Shown: positions 42,605 to 52,068, counted from the stretch's first letter. The stretch: 64,000 nt of DNA from Blautia_A aquisgranensis (GCF_040096615.1 NZ_JBBMEJ010000009.1:92001-156000), one strand, 5' to 3'. The notes: a model not told the origin generated them from the letters alone. Numbers and translations are program-made.

Positions 42605-42680
42605 AAAAAGCCAGACACTGAGACTGTAAGCAGAATCTTTAAATAAGATTCTTATCATCTCAAATGTGTCTGGCTTTTTT
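42605..42680 (+). terminator. terminator after the flavodiiron gene
   Basis: The 14-bp arms AAAAAGCCAGACAC and GTGTCTGGCTTTTT enclose an inner AGAATCTT/AAGATTCT hairpin. A T run ends the plus strand. Confidence 0.8.
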
Positions 42681-42777
42681 CTGCATATAAAACTGATATC
42701 TTCAGTCGGTTTACTGTCTACTTTCTGAACACGCTTCCTGGTAAATCGTGCATCATACAGTATTTATCAACCCTGGC

Positions 42778-43908
42778 TTACTTCATCAAACGGATAACCT
42801 GCTCCACAGTATCTGCCATGTTCTGTTTTGCATTCTCATTCTTCATGGCTTCCTCCAGTGTTACCACACCGCGGAGGATCGGGAAAAACGCGTCGATTCC
42901 TGCATCGTTGCAGGCTCTTGCGTCACGCTGTACCGCACCTGCAAAAGCGATGACTTTTTTGCCGTGCTTTTTCGCAAGCTTTGCAACACCAACCGGAGCT
43001 TTTCCCATGGCAGTCTGACCGTCCATGCGGCCCTCACCTGTGATCACAAGATCTGCGTCTTTAATATAATCCTCAAGCTTCGTCTCGTCCAGAACGATAT
43101 TAATACCGGATTCCAGAACCGCATCTGTAAAGGTAAGGAATGCGAAGCCCATTCCACCGGCTGCTCCTGTTCCCGGATACTCCGGATCTGCCTTCGGAAA
43201 ACGTCCTTTGGCAAGCTCTGCATAAGCGCCAAGCCACTGATCCATATCTTTGATCATTTCCGGTGTTGCACCTTTCTGCGGTCCGTAGATCGCACTGCAG
43301 CCCAGTTCTCCGCAAAGAGGATTGGTCACGTCGCAGGCAACGCGGAATTTGCATTCTGCAAGCTCCGGGATCACATAGGCATCTGTGATCTCTGTGATGT
43401 CTTTAAGACCTCTTGCTCCAGGAAGAACCTGTTTTCCGTCTTTATCAAGAAAAGCATATCCAAGTGCCTGAAGCATTCCCACACCACCATCGTTGGTAGC
43501 ACTTCCGCCGATTCCTACGATAAATCTGCGACAGCCTTTTTCGATCGCATCCTTGATCACCTCGCCGACACCGTAGGTTGTGGTATAAAGAGGATTTCTT
43601 TTTTCATCCGGAACCTGTGTGATTCCTGCTGCTCCTGCCATCTCGATCACAGCAGTTTTCGTGCTCTCAATAATACCATACTCACAGATCACCGGCTCAC
43701 CAAGAGGGCCTGTAACCTTCACACGCTCTGTCTTCCCGTTCATTCCTGCCACAAGAGCTTCTACGGTACCCTCTCCACCATCTGCAAGTGGTCTTATGCT
43801 GATTTCGGCATTTGCATCTACACGGCGGATGCCCTCTGCTGCGGCTGCACCGGCTTCCATGGATGTCATGCTGCCTTTAAAAGAGTCGATTGCGGTTACT
43901 ACTTTCAT
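42778..43908 (-). CDS. glxK: glycerate 2-kinase, GarK/GlxK type
   Basis: A 376-residue glycerate kinase of the GlxK/GarK family: MKVVTAIDSFKGSMTSMEAG at the start, RPLADGGEGTVEAL, IGGSATNDGGVGMLQALGY, DLVITGEGRMDGQTAMGK, and a C-terminal FAGAVQRDARACND. It phosphorylates glycerate to 2-phosphoglycerate, linking sugar-diacid or glycerate use to glycolysis. I chose the ATG at 43908, with AGGAGG 8 bases upstream; a longer frame lacks one. It is divergent from a CdaR-type activator, the usual regulator of this gene. Confidence 0.95.
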   Translation of the reverse strand: MKVVTAIDSFKGSMTSMEAGAAAAEGIRRVDANAEISIRPLADGGEGTVEALVAGMNGKTERVKVTGPLGEPVICEYGIIESTKTAVIEMAGAAGITQVPDEKRNPLYTTTYGVGEVIKDAIEKGCRRFIVGIGGSATNDGGVGMLQALGYAFLDKDGKQVLPGARGLKDITEITDAYVIPELAECKFRVACDVTNPLCGELGCSAIYGPQKGATPEMIKDMDQWLGAYAELAKGRFPKADPEYPGTGAAGGMGFAFLTFTDAVLESGINIVLDETKLEDYIKDADLVITGEGRMDGQTAMGKAPVGVAKLAKKHGKKVIAFAGAVQRDARACNDAGIDAFFPILRGVVTLEEAMKNENAKQNMADTVEQVIRLMK

Positions 43909-44107
43909 CTTTTTATCCTCCTGAATCATAAAATTTGTTTTCACGAAAAAATTTTCTGTATTCTATTATGATGGAATTTCTTCTAAAAGTATATGGTATG
44001 AATAACATATTTTATATGTTTTTTCATTATTAATTGTTATTTGTGATGATAGATGTTATTATTTTTTTAATTTAGTCCTTTCAGTTGAACTACTTAGCGT
44101 AGGGCAG

Positions 44108-44161
44108 TTTGCGAGGGGGAAAGCTCTCAGAGTTGCGAAGCCCGTTTTTCCCCCTCGCAAA
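44108..44161. repeat. perfect 15-bp inverted repeat between glxK and cdaR
   Basis: TTTGCGAGGGGGAAA (44108-44122) and its exact complement (44147-44161) flank 24 bases. A small second hairpin, GCTGCTT/AAGCAGC, follows at 44169-44185. The rest of the 339-base gap is A/T rich. The GC-rich repeat differs from its surroundings and could be an operator, an RNA structure in the cdaR leader or a short inserted repeat. Confidence 0.7.
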
Positions 44162-44247
44162 ATTCCCGCTGCTTCCAAAGCAGCACCAACCAAAAAAATA
44201 CTCATTTTAAATTTTTTTTACAAAAAAAATCCACCGGAGGTCCCCAT

Positions 44248-45459
44248 ATGATAACCCGCATTTCCAACAATCTTGCCCAGCAGATCGTCAACACGATCAA
44301 GGATGTCTGCAGCTACGACATCAACTTCATCAATCCATCCGGCATCATCATCGCAAGCACCAACGCATCCCGTATCGGTACTTTTCATGAGATTGGCCGG
44401 AAAGCAGCCGTTACCGGAACCTCTATCGAGGTTGCAGAGTCTGACAGCTTTACCGGAACCCGTCAAGGCATCAATATGCCTCTTTATCACGAAGATCAGC
44501 TTCTGGCTGTGATCGGAATCACCGGTGCACCGGAAAAAGTTCGCAAATATGCTTTTCTGGCACAGCGCATCACCAGTCTTCTGATACGCGAACAGGAATT
44601 AAGTCAGTACAGCCGTCACCAGGCAGATAAAAAACAGTTCGTCATCAATACACTGCTCCACGGCGATACCCAGAATCCGGAATATCTTCAAAAATGCCTA
44701 AAAGAATTCCAGATTGACCCGGATACGCCAAAACGACTGATCCTTATCCGGACATATTCCAGTTCAGGAACTACGGTCTCCACAGAGGCTTTCCGCACCT
44801 CCTCGATATCTCTGAAATCCCAGAAATCTTTTTCTAAACTGCCGGATTCATCAGAATCAACATCCGATGCAGGGGAATCCGGCGCAGGAATTACTGTTTC
44901 CGAATATTCTATCCGGAACCTTTTTGCAGATATAGGAACCTCTCTGTATACCTTCCGCTATCCCGGCGATTTTCTCGCAGTTGCAGACAACGCCTCTTTC
45001 TCTGCGATTTCCGAAAAGTTACGCCGTTTTGCCATAAAATATGTTGGTGCACTGGATATTGCAGTCGGAAAAGCTGTGTCTCTGTATCAGCTCAGTCTTT
45101 CACTTAGCACATCGGAAAACGCCTTGCGGAGTCTGCATACAAGGCTTTCTGATAATGAAATTTCAGAACATTTTGTAGTATTTGATGATCTTTCCCTGGA
45201 GATCGTGCTTTCCTCTGTATCTTCAGAAAACCGTGAAGAATTTTCCAGAAAGACTATACGTGATCTTTCCTCTCAGGAAAAAGATCTGCTTCGCACATAT
45301 TTTTCTCGGGAAATGTCACTCTCCGATACCGCTGAGGAGCTTTTTCTCCATAAAAATACTCTCCAATATAAATTAAACCACATTTATAAAAAATGTGGTC
45401 TGAATCCCCGCAAGTTCCGGGACGCTGTTCTGTTATATCTGGCACTGGAAATGGAATAG
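44248..45459 (+). CDS. cdaR: CdaR-type sugar diacid regulator
   Basis: A 403-residue regulator. The N-terminal diacid-recognition domain begins ITRISNNLAQQIVNTIKDVC and includes NPSGIIIASTNASRIGTFHE and the H-E-D segment MPLYHEDQLLAVIGITG. A middle GGDEF-like region follows. The C-terminal helix-turn-helix is of the PucR type: LHKNTLQYKLNHIYKKCGLN. In E. coli CdaR activates garK and glucarate genes; here the divergent neighbour is the glycerate kinase. GGAGG lies 8 bases before the ATG. Confidence 0.93.
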   Translation: MITRISNNLAQQIVNTIKDVCSYDINFINPSGIIIASTNASRIGTFHEIGRKAAVTGTSIEVAESDSFTGTRQGINMPLYHEDQLLAVIGITGAPEKVRKYAFLAQRITSLLIREQELSQYSRHQADKKQFVINTLLHGDTQNPEYLQKCLKEFQIDPDTPKRLILIRTYSSSGTTVSTEAFRTSSISLKSQKSFSKLPDSSESTSDAGESGAGITVSEYSIRNLFADIGTSLYTFRYPGDFLAVADNASFSAISEKLRRFAIKYVGALDIAVGKAVSLYQLSLSLSTSENALRSLHTRLSDNEISEHFVVFDDLSLEIVLSSVSSENREEFSRKTIRDLSSQEKDLLRTYFSREMSLSDTAEELFLHKNTLQYKLNHIYKKCGLNPRKFRDAVLLYLALEME

Positions 45460-45484
45460 ATTCATCAGACAGAACGCCTGCACA

Positions 45485-45757
45485 CTATCCACGAATCCGG
45501 AAGCTACTCTCCTCTTCCAGCGGAATCTCTTTCGCTTCAATTCCCTCGATCTCCACAAAATTCTGCTGGGAAAGCCGCTCTACCATCTCCCGGATCTCGT
45601 CCCTGGTTCCCTGTATTTCCATTTCCACACGTTCATCCCAGAGATTCCGCACCCAGCCGGTCACTCCCATGGCCTGTGCAATATAATAAGAGCGATAGCG
45701 AAAACCCACTCCCTGAACTCTTCCTGAAAAATAAAAATGTTTTCGAATTTTTTCCAT
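45485..45757 (-). CDS. acyP: acylphosphatase
   Basis: A 90-residue enzyme that hydrolyses acyl phosphates. The active-site loop FSGRVQGVGFRYRS holds the arginine, and the asparagine lies in GVTGWVRNLWDERVEM. I chose the ATG at 45757 because GGAGG lies 6 bases before it and the protein then has standard length. A longer frame to 45826 adds residues that cross an inverted repeat. It is convergent with cdaR, 25 bases apart. Confidence 0.93.
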   Translation of the reverse strand: MEKIRKHFYFSGRVQGVGFRYRSYYIAQAMGVTGWVRNLWDERVEMEIQGTRDEIREMVERLSQQNFVEIEGIEAKEIPLEEESSFRIRG

Positions 45758-45770
45758 CTGGCACCTCCAT

Positions 45771-45806
45771 TGGGGACGGTGTTTTCTGGCACTTTTACTG
45801 TCCCCA
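45771..45806. repeat. TGGGGAC/GTCCCCA inverted repeat upstream of acyP
   Basis: The arms 45771-45777 and 45800-45806 are perfect and 22 bases apart. A related G/C tract (CCCCGTCCC, 45859-45867) lies 50 bases on. This resembles short palindromic repeats that are dispersed in some Firmicute genomes; only this one locus is visible here. Confidence 0.45.
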
Positions 45807-45900
45807 TAGTTCCGATTTCCATTCATTTATAACGTTCACCTTGAAAAAGCCACTTTTCCCCGTCCCTATTGGTTCCAATTATACATAACTCCCAGACTCT

Positions 45901-45929
45901 TTGCAAACCCTACCTATCTGCGCTATAAT
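45901..45929 (+). promoter_or_regulatory. sigma-A promoter of the nitroreductase gene
   Basis: TTGCAA (45901-45906), 17 bases, TATAAT (45924-45929); the start codon follows 48 bases later with AAGGAGG before it. Confidence 0.7.
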
Positions 45930-45977
45930 ATTTCTTACAAAAGCCAAAAAGCCACACTATCTAAGGAGGTAAATCTT

Positions 45978-46496
45978 ATGAACGAAAGTATCAAAAACAT
46001 GCTGGAGCGCAGAAGCATCCGCGCCTACAAAAAGGCTCTGGTTCCACAGGAAACACTGGATACAATTCTGAAAGCCGGTGAGTACGCACCGAGCGGCATG
46101 GGCCAGCAGGGCACACTTATGGTGGTAACGCAGAATCCTGACCTTGTGGCAAAGCTCTCAAAAATGAACGCAGCAGTCATGGGTTCCACATCTGATCCAT
46201 TCTATGGTGCGCCAACCGTGATCATTGTTTTTGCAGACAGCAAAATGGGCACATGTGTGGAGAACGGAAGTCTTGTGATGGGAAATCTTATGAATGCAGC
46301 ACACGCTCTTGATATTGATTCCTGCTGGATCCACCGTGCAAGAGAAGTTTTTGACTCCGAAGAAGGCAAGGCGCTCAAAAAAGAATGGGGCGTTCCGGAG
46401 GAATATGTAGGTATCGGTCACTGTGTTCTGGGCTACCGCGATTGCGAGTATCCGCAGGCCAAACCTCGTAAGGACGGATTTGTGATCCGCGTGTGA
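45978..46496 (+). CDS. nitroreductase-family flavoprotein
   Basis: A 172-residue FMN oxidoreductase of the nitroreductase fold. Typical parts are MLERRSIRAYKKALVP with the FMN-contacting RRSIR, AGEYAPSGMGQQG, and the C-terminal GIGHCVLGYRDCEYPQAKPRK. It is short for the family but not truncated. It may reduce nitro, quinone or ene substrates with NAD(P)H. It is transcribed alone and ends at a terminator shared with the convergent LysR gene. Confidence 0.88.
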   Translation: MNESIKNMLERRSIRAYKKALVPQETLDTILKAGEYAPSGMGQQGTLMVVTQNPDLVAKLSKMNAAVMGSTSDPFYGAPTVIIVFADSKMGTCVENGSLVMGNLMNAAHALDIDSCWIHRAREVFDSEEGKALKKEWGVPEEYVGIGHCVLGYRDCEYPQAKPRKDGFVIRV

Positions 46497-46538
46497 TCTG
46501 CACAAGAATCCCGGACCCCACAACTCAACAATGACCAA

Positions 46539-46618
46539 AAAACTCCGCCAGAACCACAGGGCATATTACATACACAATCTGTTCATGTAATATGCACCGC
46601 GTTTCCAGGCGGAGTTTA
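46539..46618. terminator. bidirectional terminator between nitroreductase and LysR genes
   Basis: The outer stem AACTCCGCC/GGCGGAGTT encloses an inner perfect GCATATTACAT/ATGTAATATGC hairpin. A-rich and T-rich flanks let it work for both convergent genes. Confidence 0.75.
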
Positions 46619-46628
46619 TTATTCCATA

Positions 46629-47540
46629 TTATTCCAATGCTTTATCCTTATATCTGGAAATTTCCTCGAGATACTTCTGCCCCAAATCATTGATATTGAC
46701 ACCCTTTCTCGCTATATAGCCGATCGTCATGATCTCATCCGAATCCAGCTTCACCGCACAGTAATCTGACCCGTTCAGATCTTCGCAGATAATACCGGAA
46801 CATAATGTATAACCATTCAGTCCTACCATCAGGTTCAGCATCGTTGCCCTGTCATCTGCCTTGATCAGACGTTTGTATTCATACGTGCTCAGAACTTCCT
46901 CTGCAAAATAAAAAGAATTATTTTCTCCCTGTTCAAAGGACAGACATGGGTATTCCTTCAGCTCTTCAAGCGTGATCTTCTCCTGCTTTGCCAACGGATG
47001 ACCTTTCCACATGTATACATAGATCCTGCAGTTGAGGAGCTCATGAAACTCCAGTCCATATTCGTGAAACATTTTTGTAAGTACCTTGCGGTTAAAATCA
47101 TTCACATAAAGAATTCCGATCTCACTTTTAAAATTTCTCACATCCTCAATCACCTGATGAGTCTTCGTTTCATGAACCGCAAATTCATATTCATCCATAC
47201 CGAACTGCTTCACCAGCTCCACAAAAGCATTTACCGCAAATGTATAATGTTGCATGGAAACGCTGAATTTCTTGCGGGACTGCTCTTTGGAAATGTATTT
47301 TGCCTCCATCAGCTCGTACTGCTCAACCACCTGCCGGGCATATCCTAAAAATTCCTCTCCTGCCGGTGTTACTGCAATTCCCCGATTCGTTCTTCGAAAA
47401 ATCTCAACCCCAGTCTCCGTTTCCAGCTCACGGATCGCAGTAGAAAGACTGGGCTGCGAAATATAGAGATTTTTTGCCGCCTCATTCATTGATCCGGCTT
47501 TTGCAATTGCAATGGTGTATCTAAGCTGCGCCAGAGTCAT
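46629..47540 (-). CDS. LysR-type regulator
   Basis: A 303-residue LysR protein. The winged helix-turn-helix is MTLAQLRYTIAIAKAGSMNE, AAKNLYISQPSLSTAIRELE, then GVEIFRRTNRGIAVTPAG. The effector domain follows from about residue 90. It is not adjacent to an obvious target: the only close neighbour is the convergent nitroreductase. Upstream lies a 182-base gap before hpf. The effector is unknown. It is clearly different from the LysR protein at 16.7 kb. Confidence 0.92.
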   Translation of the reverse strand: MTLAQLRYTIAIAKAGSMNEAAKNLYISQPSLSTAIRELETETGVEIFRRTNRGIAVTPAGEEFLGYARQVVEQYELMEAKYISKEQSRKKFSVSMQHYTFAVNAFVELVKQFGMDEYEFAVHETKTHQVIEDVRNFKSEIGILYVNDFNRKVLTKMFHEYGLEFHELLNCRIYVYMWKGHPLAKQEKITLEELKEYPCLSFEQGENNSFYFAEEVLSTYEYKRLIKADDRATMLNLMVGLNGYTLCSGIICEDLNGSDYCAVKLDSDEIMTIGYIARKGVNINDLGQKYLEEISRYKDKALE

Positions 47541-47621
47541 CGTTTTTCTCCTCCCTTTATCTGTTGATTTTATTATAAAATATCAAATTATTGCTGTAAA
47601 GCAGGTATTATTCTGCATATT

Positions 47622-47666
47622 AAAAAGCTCCGGAAATTTACAGTTTTTCATATAAATCTCCGGAGC
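47622..47666 (-). terminator. terminator after hpf
   Basis: GCTCCGGA/TCCGGAGC arms, extended by ATTTA/TAAAT, are followed on the minus strand by TTTTTA. Confidence 0.75.
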
Positions 47667-47722
47667 CACACGCTTAATATTCAGTTTTTTGATCTGTGAA
47701 CTTTACGTTCATCATGTAACAA

Positions 47723-48250
<528 letters not shown>

Positions 48251-48282
48251 GACTTCCATCCCCTTTGCTGTTTTATGTGCCT

Positions 48283-48288
48283 ATTATA
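48283..48288 (-). promoter_or_regulatory. extended -10 box of hpf
   Basis: The minus strand has TGTTATAAT (TATAAT at 48283-48288). No good -35 box is seen, as is common for extended -10 promoters. Confidence 0.5.
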
Positions 48289-48403
48289 ACACATTAAGTT
48301 GAATTTTAACATCACTTTTCAAAAATTTCACAAATTTTTTCTAAATTCATTCTTTATATTCCTGCAAAAAGATCTTTTTGTCATGAATGCGCAACTATTC
48401 CCT

Positions 48404-49180
48404 CTATTTCATCGCTGCCAGAGTCTCAAATGGAATGCTTCCGCCAAAAATATCCAGTGCACTGCCAACCGTCACATCCAGCCTTCCCTGCCCTGCCTCG
48501 CGCAGCACCTCAATGTCCTCCATGGAACCAACTCCGCCTGCATAGGTAACCGGATGTGCTGTGTACCCTCCCAGAATCGTGGCGAGCTCTTTTTCCACAC
48601 CATGGGCCTTTCCTTCCACATCCACTGCATGAACAAGAAATTCATCACAGTAGCTTCCAAGTTTATTCATAAGCTCAGGAGTTACGATCTCTTCTGTAAA
48701 GTTCTGCCATCTGTCTGTGACAATGTAATAGCTGCCATCTTTTTTGCGGCAGCTTAAATCCAGCACAAGATGTTCTTTTCCAACTGTGTCACGGATTTTT
48801 TCCAGATTGTCCCAGGAAATCACGCCATTCTTAAAAACATAAGAGGTAACGATCACGTGACTGGCACCTGCTTCCAGATATTCCGGTGCATTTTCCGGAT
48901 TGATGCCGCCTCCGATCTGGAGTCCGCCAGGGTATTTTCCCAGTGCAAGAAGCGCCTGCTTACGCGTTGCTTCATAATAAGGAGAATCTTTTCCGTTGAG
49001 TAGGATCACGTGACCGCCCTTTAAGCCGGATTTCCTGTAAAGCTCTGCATAAAAAGCCGCATCCTGCTCAGAAACAAAATTCTCTGCTGCCTGATCTCCC
49101 TGATCCTTCAGGCTTCCGCCTACAATCTGCTTCACCTGTCCATTATGTATATCAATGCATGGTCTGAATTTCATAGTCAT
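48404..49180 (-). CDS. hisA: phosphoribosylformimino-AICAR isomerase, eukaryotic HIS6 type
   Basis: A 258-residue TIM-barrel isomerase for the fourth step of histidine synthesis. The start (M)KFRPCIDIHNGQVKQIVGG, LQIGGGINPENAPEYLEAGA, SHVIVTSYVFKNG and VTYAGGVGSMEDIEVL match the yeast/plant HIS6 form rather than the usual bacterial HisA, which begins IPAIDL and has half-barrel repeats closer to HisF. It stands alone, away from other his genes. ATGs at 49180 and 49174 are both possible behind GGAGG. If the organism also has a normal hisA in a his operon, this copy could be redundant or have a new substrate. Confidence 0.85.
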   Translation of the reverse strand: MTMKFRPCIDIHNGQVKQIVGGSLKDQGDQAAENFVSEQDAAFYAELYRKSGLKGGHVILLNGKDSPYYEATRKQALLALGKYPGGLQIGGGINPENAPEYLEAGASHVIVTSYVFKNGVISWDNLEKIRDTVGKEHLVLDLSCRKKDGSYYIVTDRWQNFTEEIVTPELMNKLGSYCDEFLVHAVDVEGKAHGVEKELATILGGYTAHPVTYAGGVGSMEDIEVLREAGQGRLDVTVGSALDIFGGSIPFETLAAMK

Positions 49181-49262
49181 TTATCCTCCGTTTTCTTTCC
49201 ATACATTGATAATAGCATTCGCGGCATTTTTGTGCAACGCCGGGATTTTTCTGCCAGATATC

Positions 49263-49703
49263 CTATCGTCCTTCTACAGCATTTCCCACTGCGTTTCCGA
49301 TATCATCCACCGCATTTCCGACACCATCCCCAAGATCCTTCACACTGTCTCCCAGCTCACCGGATACTGTCCCGTCATTGCCGTTTCCGTTGGCATCACC
49401 TGTACCCGGAGTCACTGTCGCGGCATTTCCACCTGGTGTTACCGTGGCATTTCCTCCGGCCATCTCATTGTTGTCTGTTCCGGAATCCTCCACAATATCT
49501 CCGTTATCCATCACACCGTCGTTGTCTGCTTCATTCTCTGTGATCTCATCCTGAGCCGCAGCATCATTCTTGCTATCTGCTGCATTATTTTCCTTCTCAT
49601 CCACCGTCTCATCGGCATTGTTTACATCTGTACCGCAGGCTGTAAATGTACATAAGGACAGCGTCAACAGGGTTCCGAAAAATATCGCTTTCCATTTTTT
49701 CAT
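49263..49703 (-). CDS. secreted lipoprotein with acidic low-complexity body
   Basis: A 146-residue protein that begins MKKWKAIFFGTLLTLSLCTF and continues TACGTD: the lipobox FTAC places the lipid on the cysteine at residue 23. The mature part has no recognisable fold; it is rich in Asp, Asn, Glu and Gly (NNADETVDEKENNAADSKND and TVTPGGNAATVTPG repeats) and ends in an amphipathic GDSVKDLGDGVGNAVDDIGN stretch. I chose the ATG at 49703 (AAGGAG 8 bases upstream). Proteins of this make-up are common in Lachnospiraceae and have no assigned function; a cell-surface role is likely. Confidence 0.75.
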   Translation of the reverse strand: MKKWKAIFFGTLLTLSLCTFTACGTDVNNADETVDEKENNAADSKNDAAAQDEITENEADNDGVMDNGDIVEDSGTDNNEMAGGNATVTPGGNAATVTPGTGDANGNGNDGTVSGELGDSVKDLGDGVGNAVDDIGNAVGNAVEGR

Positions 49704-49815
49704 GTGATCTTCTCCTTTTTTAAAAAATTCTGTACTCATAATATGGCCTTTTTTCCGGTGTTCTATCCCGGAAAAAGCTGGAAAAAATCACTTATGAAAA
49801 AACAGCAAAATTTTT

Positions 49816-51762
49816 TTACAGGCTCTCCTTCATCCACACAAGCATCTCTCCTGCCTTGCGGTTGCCCCAGTAGCAATATGGCACCAGCGTCAGCTTCACA
49901 TCTTCAAGGCTGACCGGCTTTTCCTGATACAGAACATGCTCATTCCATCCCTCACCGGAAATTTTTCTTCCGGAAATATGAACCACGCTGCAGCCTCCCA
50001 GAAGCTGGTCATCATAAATCTCCTCCGGTGTCTGTGCTGTATCGATCAGGAGTGCAGAAAGGTCATCTCCATTGTCAGCTTCCTCAAGGCAATACACAAG
50101 AGGACCTTTTACTACAGCAGTTTTTGCTGCGTCCGCTCTTACCTGCGGATTTGCATGTACAAATACTGCCGGTGCCTCAAAGCTGATCTCAAAAATTTCA
50201 TGAGAAAATTTTCCGGCAATCTTCGCATAACCTTTTTCCGTTTTTATCTCAACCTTCTGGCCGTTATGTAAAATACAAAAATTTTTCGCATAGGATGGCA
50301 CACGAAATGCGATCATACCCTCTGATTCACACTCTCCATCCACTGTGAACCGCAGATTATTTTCCCATGGGAAATTACCTTCCAGAGTGATCTTAAATGG
50401 ATTTCCGCCGATCTGAACCTCTGTCTCATTTGCAATATATAAGTTTACATAAATCTGATCTTTTTCCTGGAAATAAACATATTGTCCAAGTGATGCCAGG
50501 GTTCTTGTAATGTTCGGAGGACAGCAAGCAACCCCAAACCATTTCTGTCTTACAGGCTTCACATGCTCCATGGAAGTCCTCGGAATACAGTTTGCAGGCC
50601 ATACCTCCAGTGGATTTACGTAGAAAAAGCTTTTTCCATCCATGGCGATTCCAGAAAGAACCGTGTTGTACAAAGCCCTCTCCACTGCATCCATATAAGA
50701 AGCATCTTTTTCCATATCTGCCATTCTCTTTCCGAACATGGCAAGTGCGATCGATGCACAGGTTTCTGAATAGTTGCTGGCATTGGGCAAATCATAATCC
50801 GTTGTAAAACGCTCCAGAATTCCGGATGAACCGACACTTCCTGTAATATACATTCTTTTGTGCACCATATTGTCCCACAGGTTCTCACATGCCGCTTTCA
50901 GTCTGTCATCCTCATATTCGCAGGCCAGATCTGCCATTGCAGAATACATATAATTGGCACGAACCGCATGACCTTCTGCTGTTTTCTGCTTTCTTACAGG
51001 CTGATGTGACTGGGAATACGCCGGGTTATAATCATGAAAATCCGGGAAGATCCGCTTAAATGCAGGTTTCTTTTCTTCATTCAGAAAATAGTTTTCACCC
51101 TCGCCGCGGGCATCAATGAAATATTTCGCAAGCTCCAGATATTTACGTGTTCCCGTTACGCGATAAAGCTTCACAAGTGCAAGCTCGATTTCCTGATGCC
51201 CCGGATAACCGTGAATCTTGCCCTCCTCTGCTCCGAAGGTGTCACAGATCAGATCAGCAAATCTGGAGACGATATCCAGAAATTTCTTCTTTCCGGTTGC
51301 TTCGTAGTATGCCACTGCAGCCTCGATCATATGCCCGGCTGTATAAAGCTCATGACCTTCCATAAGATTCGTCCAGCGAAGTCCCGGTTCCTTGATCGTA
51401 AAATAAGTGTTCAGGTATCCGTCCGGCTGCTGTGCCCGTCCGATCAGGTCGATTGTCTCGTCTGCAAGTGCTTCCAGCTTCTCATCCCGCTCCCAGCTCA
51501 GCGCAAAACCAACCGCTTCCAGCCATTTGGCAACATCCGTATCCTGAAAAACGGCTCCCTGGAATTCGCCTTCGCTTTCTCCTGCTGCAATTTTGAAGTT
51601 CTCAATACAGTGACTGGTCTCCACGTCCTCCAGACGGTCATTTAAAATGTCCCACTGGTATGGAATGATCACATCCTTTACCAGATGTACGTATTTGTTC
51701 CAGAAACTGTCTGTGATGTGGATGTTTTTCAGATCAATACTTGAATTTGCTGCTCTTCCCAT
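49816..51762 (-). CDS. glycoside hydrolase family 127, beta-L-arabinofuranosidase type
   Basis: A 648-residue GH127 enzyme. The opening IDLKNIHITDSFWNKYVHLV and an (alpha/alpha)6 barrel with VAKWLEAVGFALSW, GYLNTYFTIKEPGLRWTNL and HAVRANYMYSAMADLA are typical. ASNYSETCASIA carries the zinc-binding and acid/base glutamate, and WFGVACCPPNITRTLASLG holds the nucleophilic cysteine pair described for Bifidobacterium HypBA1. It releases L-arabinose from arabinofuranosides of plant glycoproteins. No signal peptide, so it acts on imported oligosaccharides. A LacI-family gene lies immediately upstream, with several AAACGTTT operators between. Confidence 0.93.
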   Translation of the reverse strand: MGRAANSSIDLKNIHITDSFWNKYVHLVKDVIIPYQWDILNDRLEDVETSHCIENFKIAAGESEGEFQGAVFQDTDVAKWLEAVGFALSWERDEKLEALADETIDLIGRAQQPDGYLNTYFTIKEPGLRWTNLMEGHELYTAGHMIEAAVAYYEATGKKKFLDIVSRFADLICDTFGAEEGKIHGYPGHQEIELALVKLYRVTGTRKYLELAKYFIDARGEGENYFLNEEKKPAFKRIFPDFHDYNPAYSQSHQPVRKQKTAEGHAVRANYMYSAMADLACEYEDDRLKAACENLWDNMVHKRMYITGSVGSSGILERFTTDYDLPNASNYSETCASIALAMFGKRMADMEKDASYMDAVERALYNTVLSGIAMDGKSFFYVNPLEVWPANCIPRTSMEHVKPVRQKWFGVACCPPNITRTLASLGQYVYFQEKDQIYVNLYIANETEVQIGGNPFKITLEGNFPWENNLRFTVDGECESEGMIAFRVPSYAKNFCILHNGQKVEIKTEKGYAKIAGKFSHEIFEISFEAPAVFVHANPQVRADAAKTAVVKGPLVYCLEEADNGDDLSALLIDTAQTPEEIYDDQLLGGCSVVHISGRKISGEGWNEHVLYQEKPVSLEDVKLTLVPYCYWGNRKAGEMLVWMKESL

Positions 51763-51875
51763 ATTTTTTTTCCTCCTGCATAAACAAATAACTGTTTCGC
51801 AGTTTAACTAAATCAGATAAGCACCCTCTTCTTATTATTACTTTTTTCTACTTCGCAGATAGCTTACTTTCTTTA

Positions 51876-51889
51876 GTTAAACGTTTAAC
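51876..51889. promoter_or_regulatory. LacI-family operator, perfect palindrome
   Basis: GTTAAACGTTTAAC is a perfect 14-bp palindrome with the central CG of LacI-family sites. It lies 114 bases upstream of the GH127 start. Confidence 0.7.
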
Positions 51890-52001
51890 TTAAAGGGTAA
51901 ATATTTACGGAAAAACAATCTCTGCTTTTCCGTAATGTCTTATTTTATTTCGTTATCTTTCTTATACCACGTTTAAATTTCACCGTCAATATCTCATTAA
52001 T

Positions 52002-52013
52002 AAAACGTTTAAC
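52002..52013. promoter_or_regulatory. second LacI-family operator
   Basis: AAAACGTTTAAC repeats the core of the site at 51876. A half-site, CACGTTTAA, lies at 51968-51976, and GTTTAACTAAA near 51800. These fill the 306-base gap between GH127 and LacI genes; no other feature is seen there. Confidence 0.55.
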
Positions 52014-52068
52014 TTTATAAATTTCTTACAAATTCAGCTATCTTTTTTTGTACAAAACTTACTCCCCA

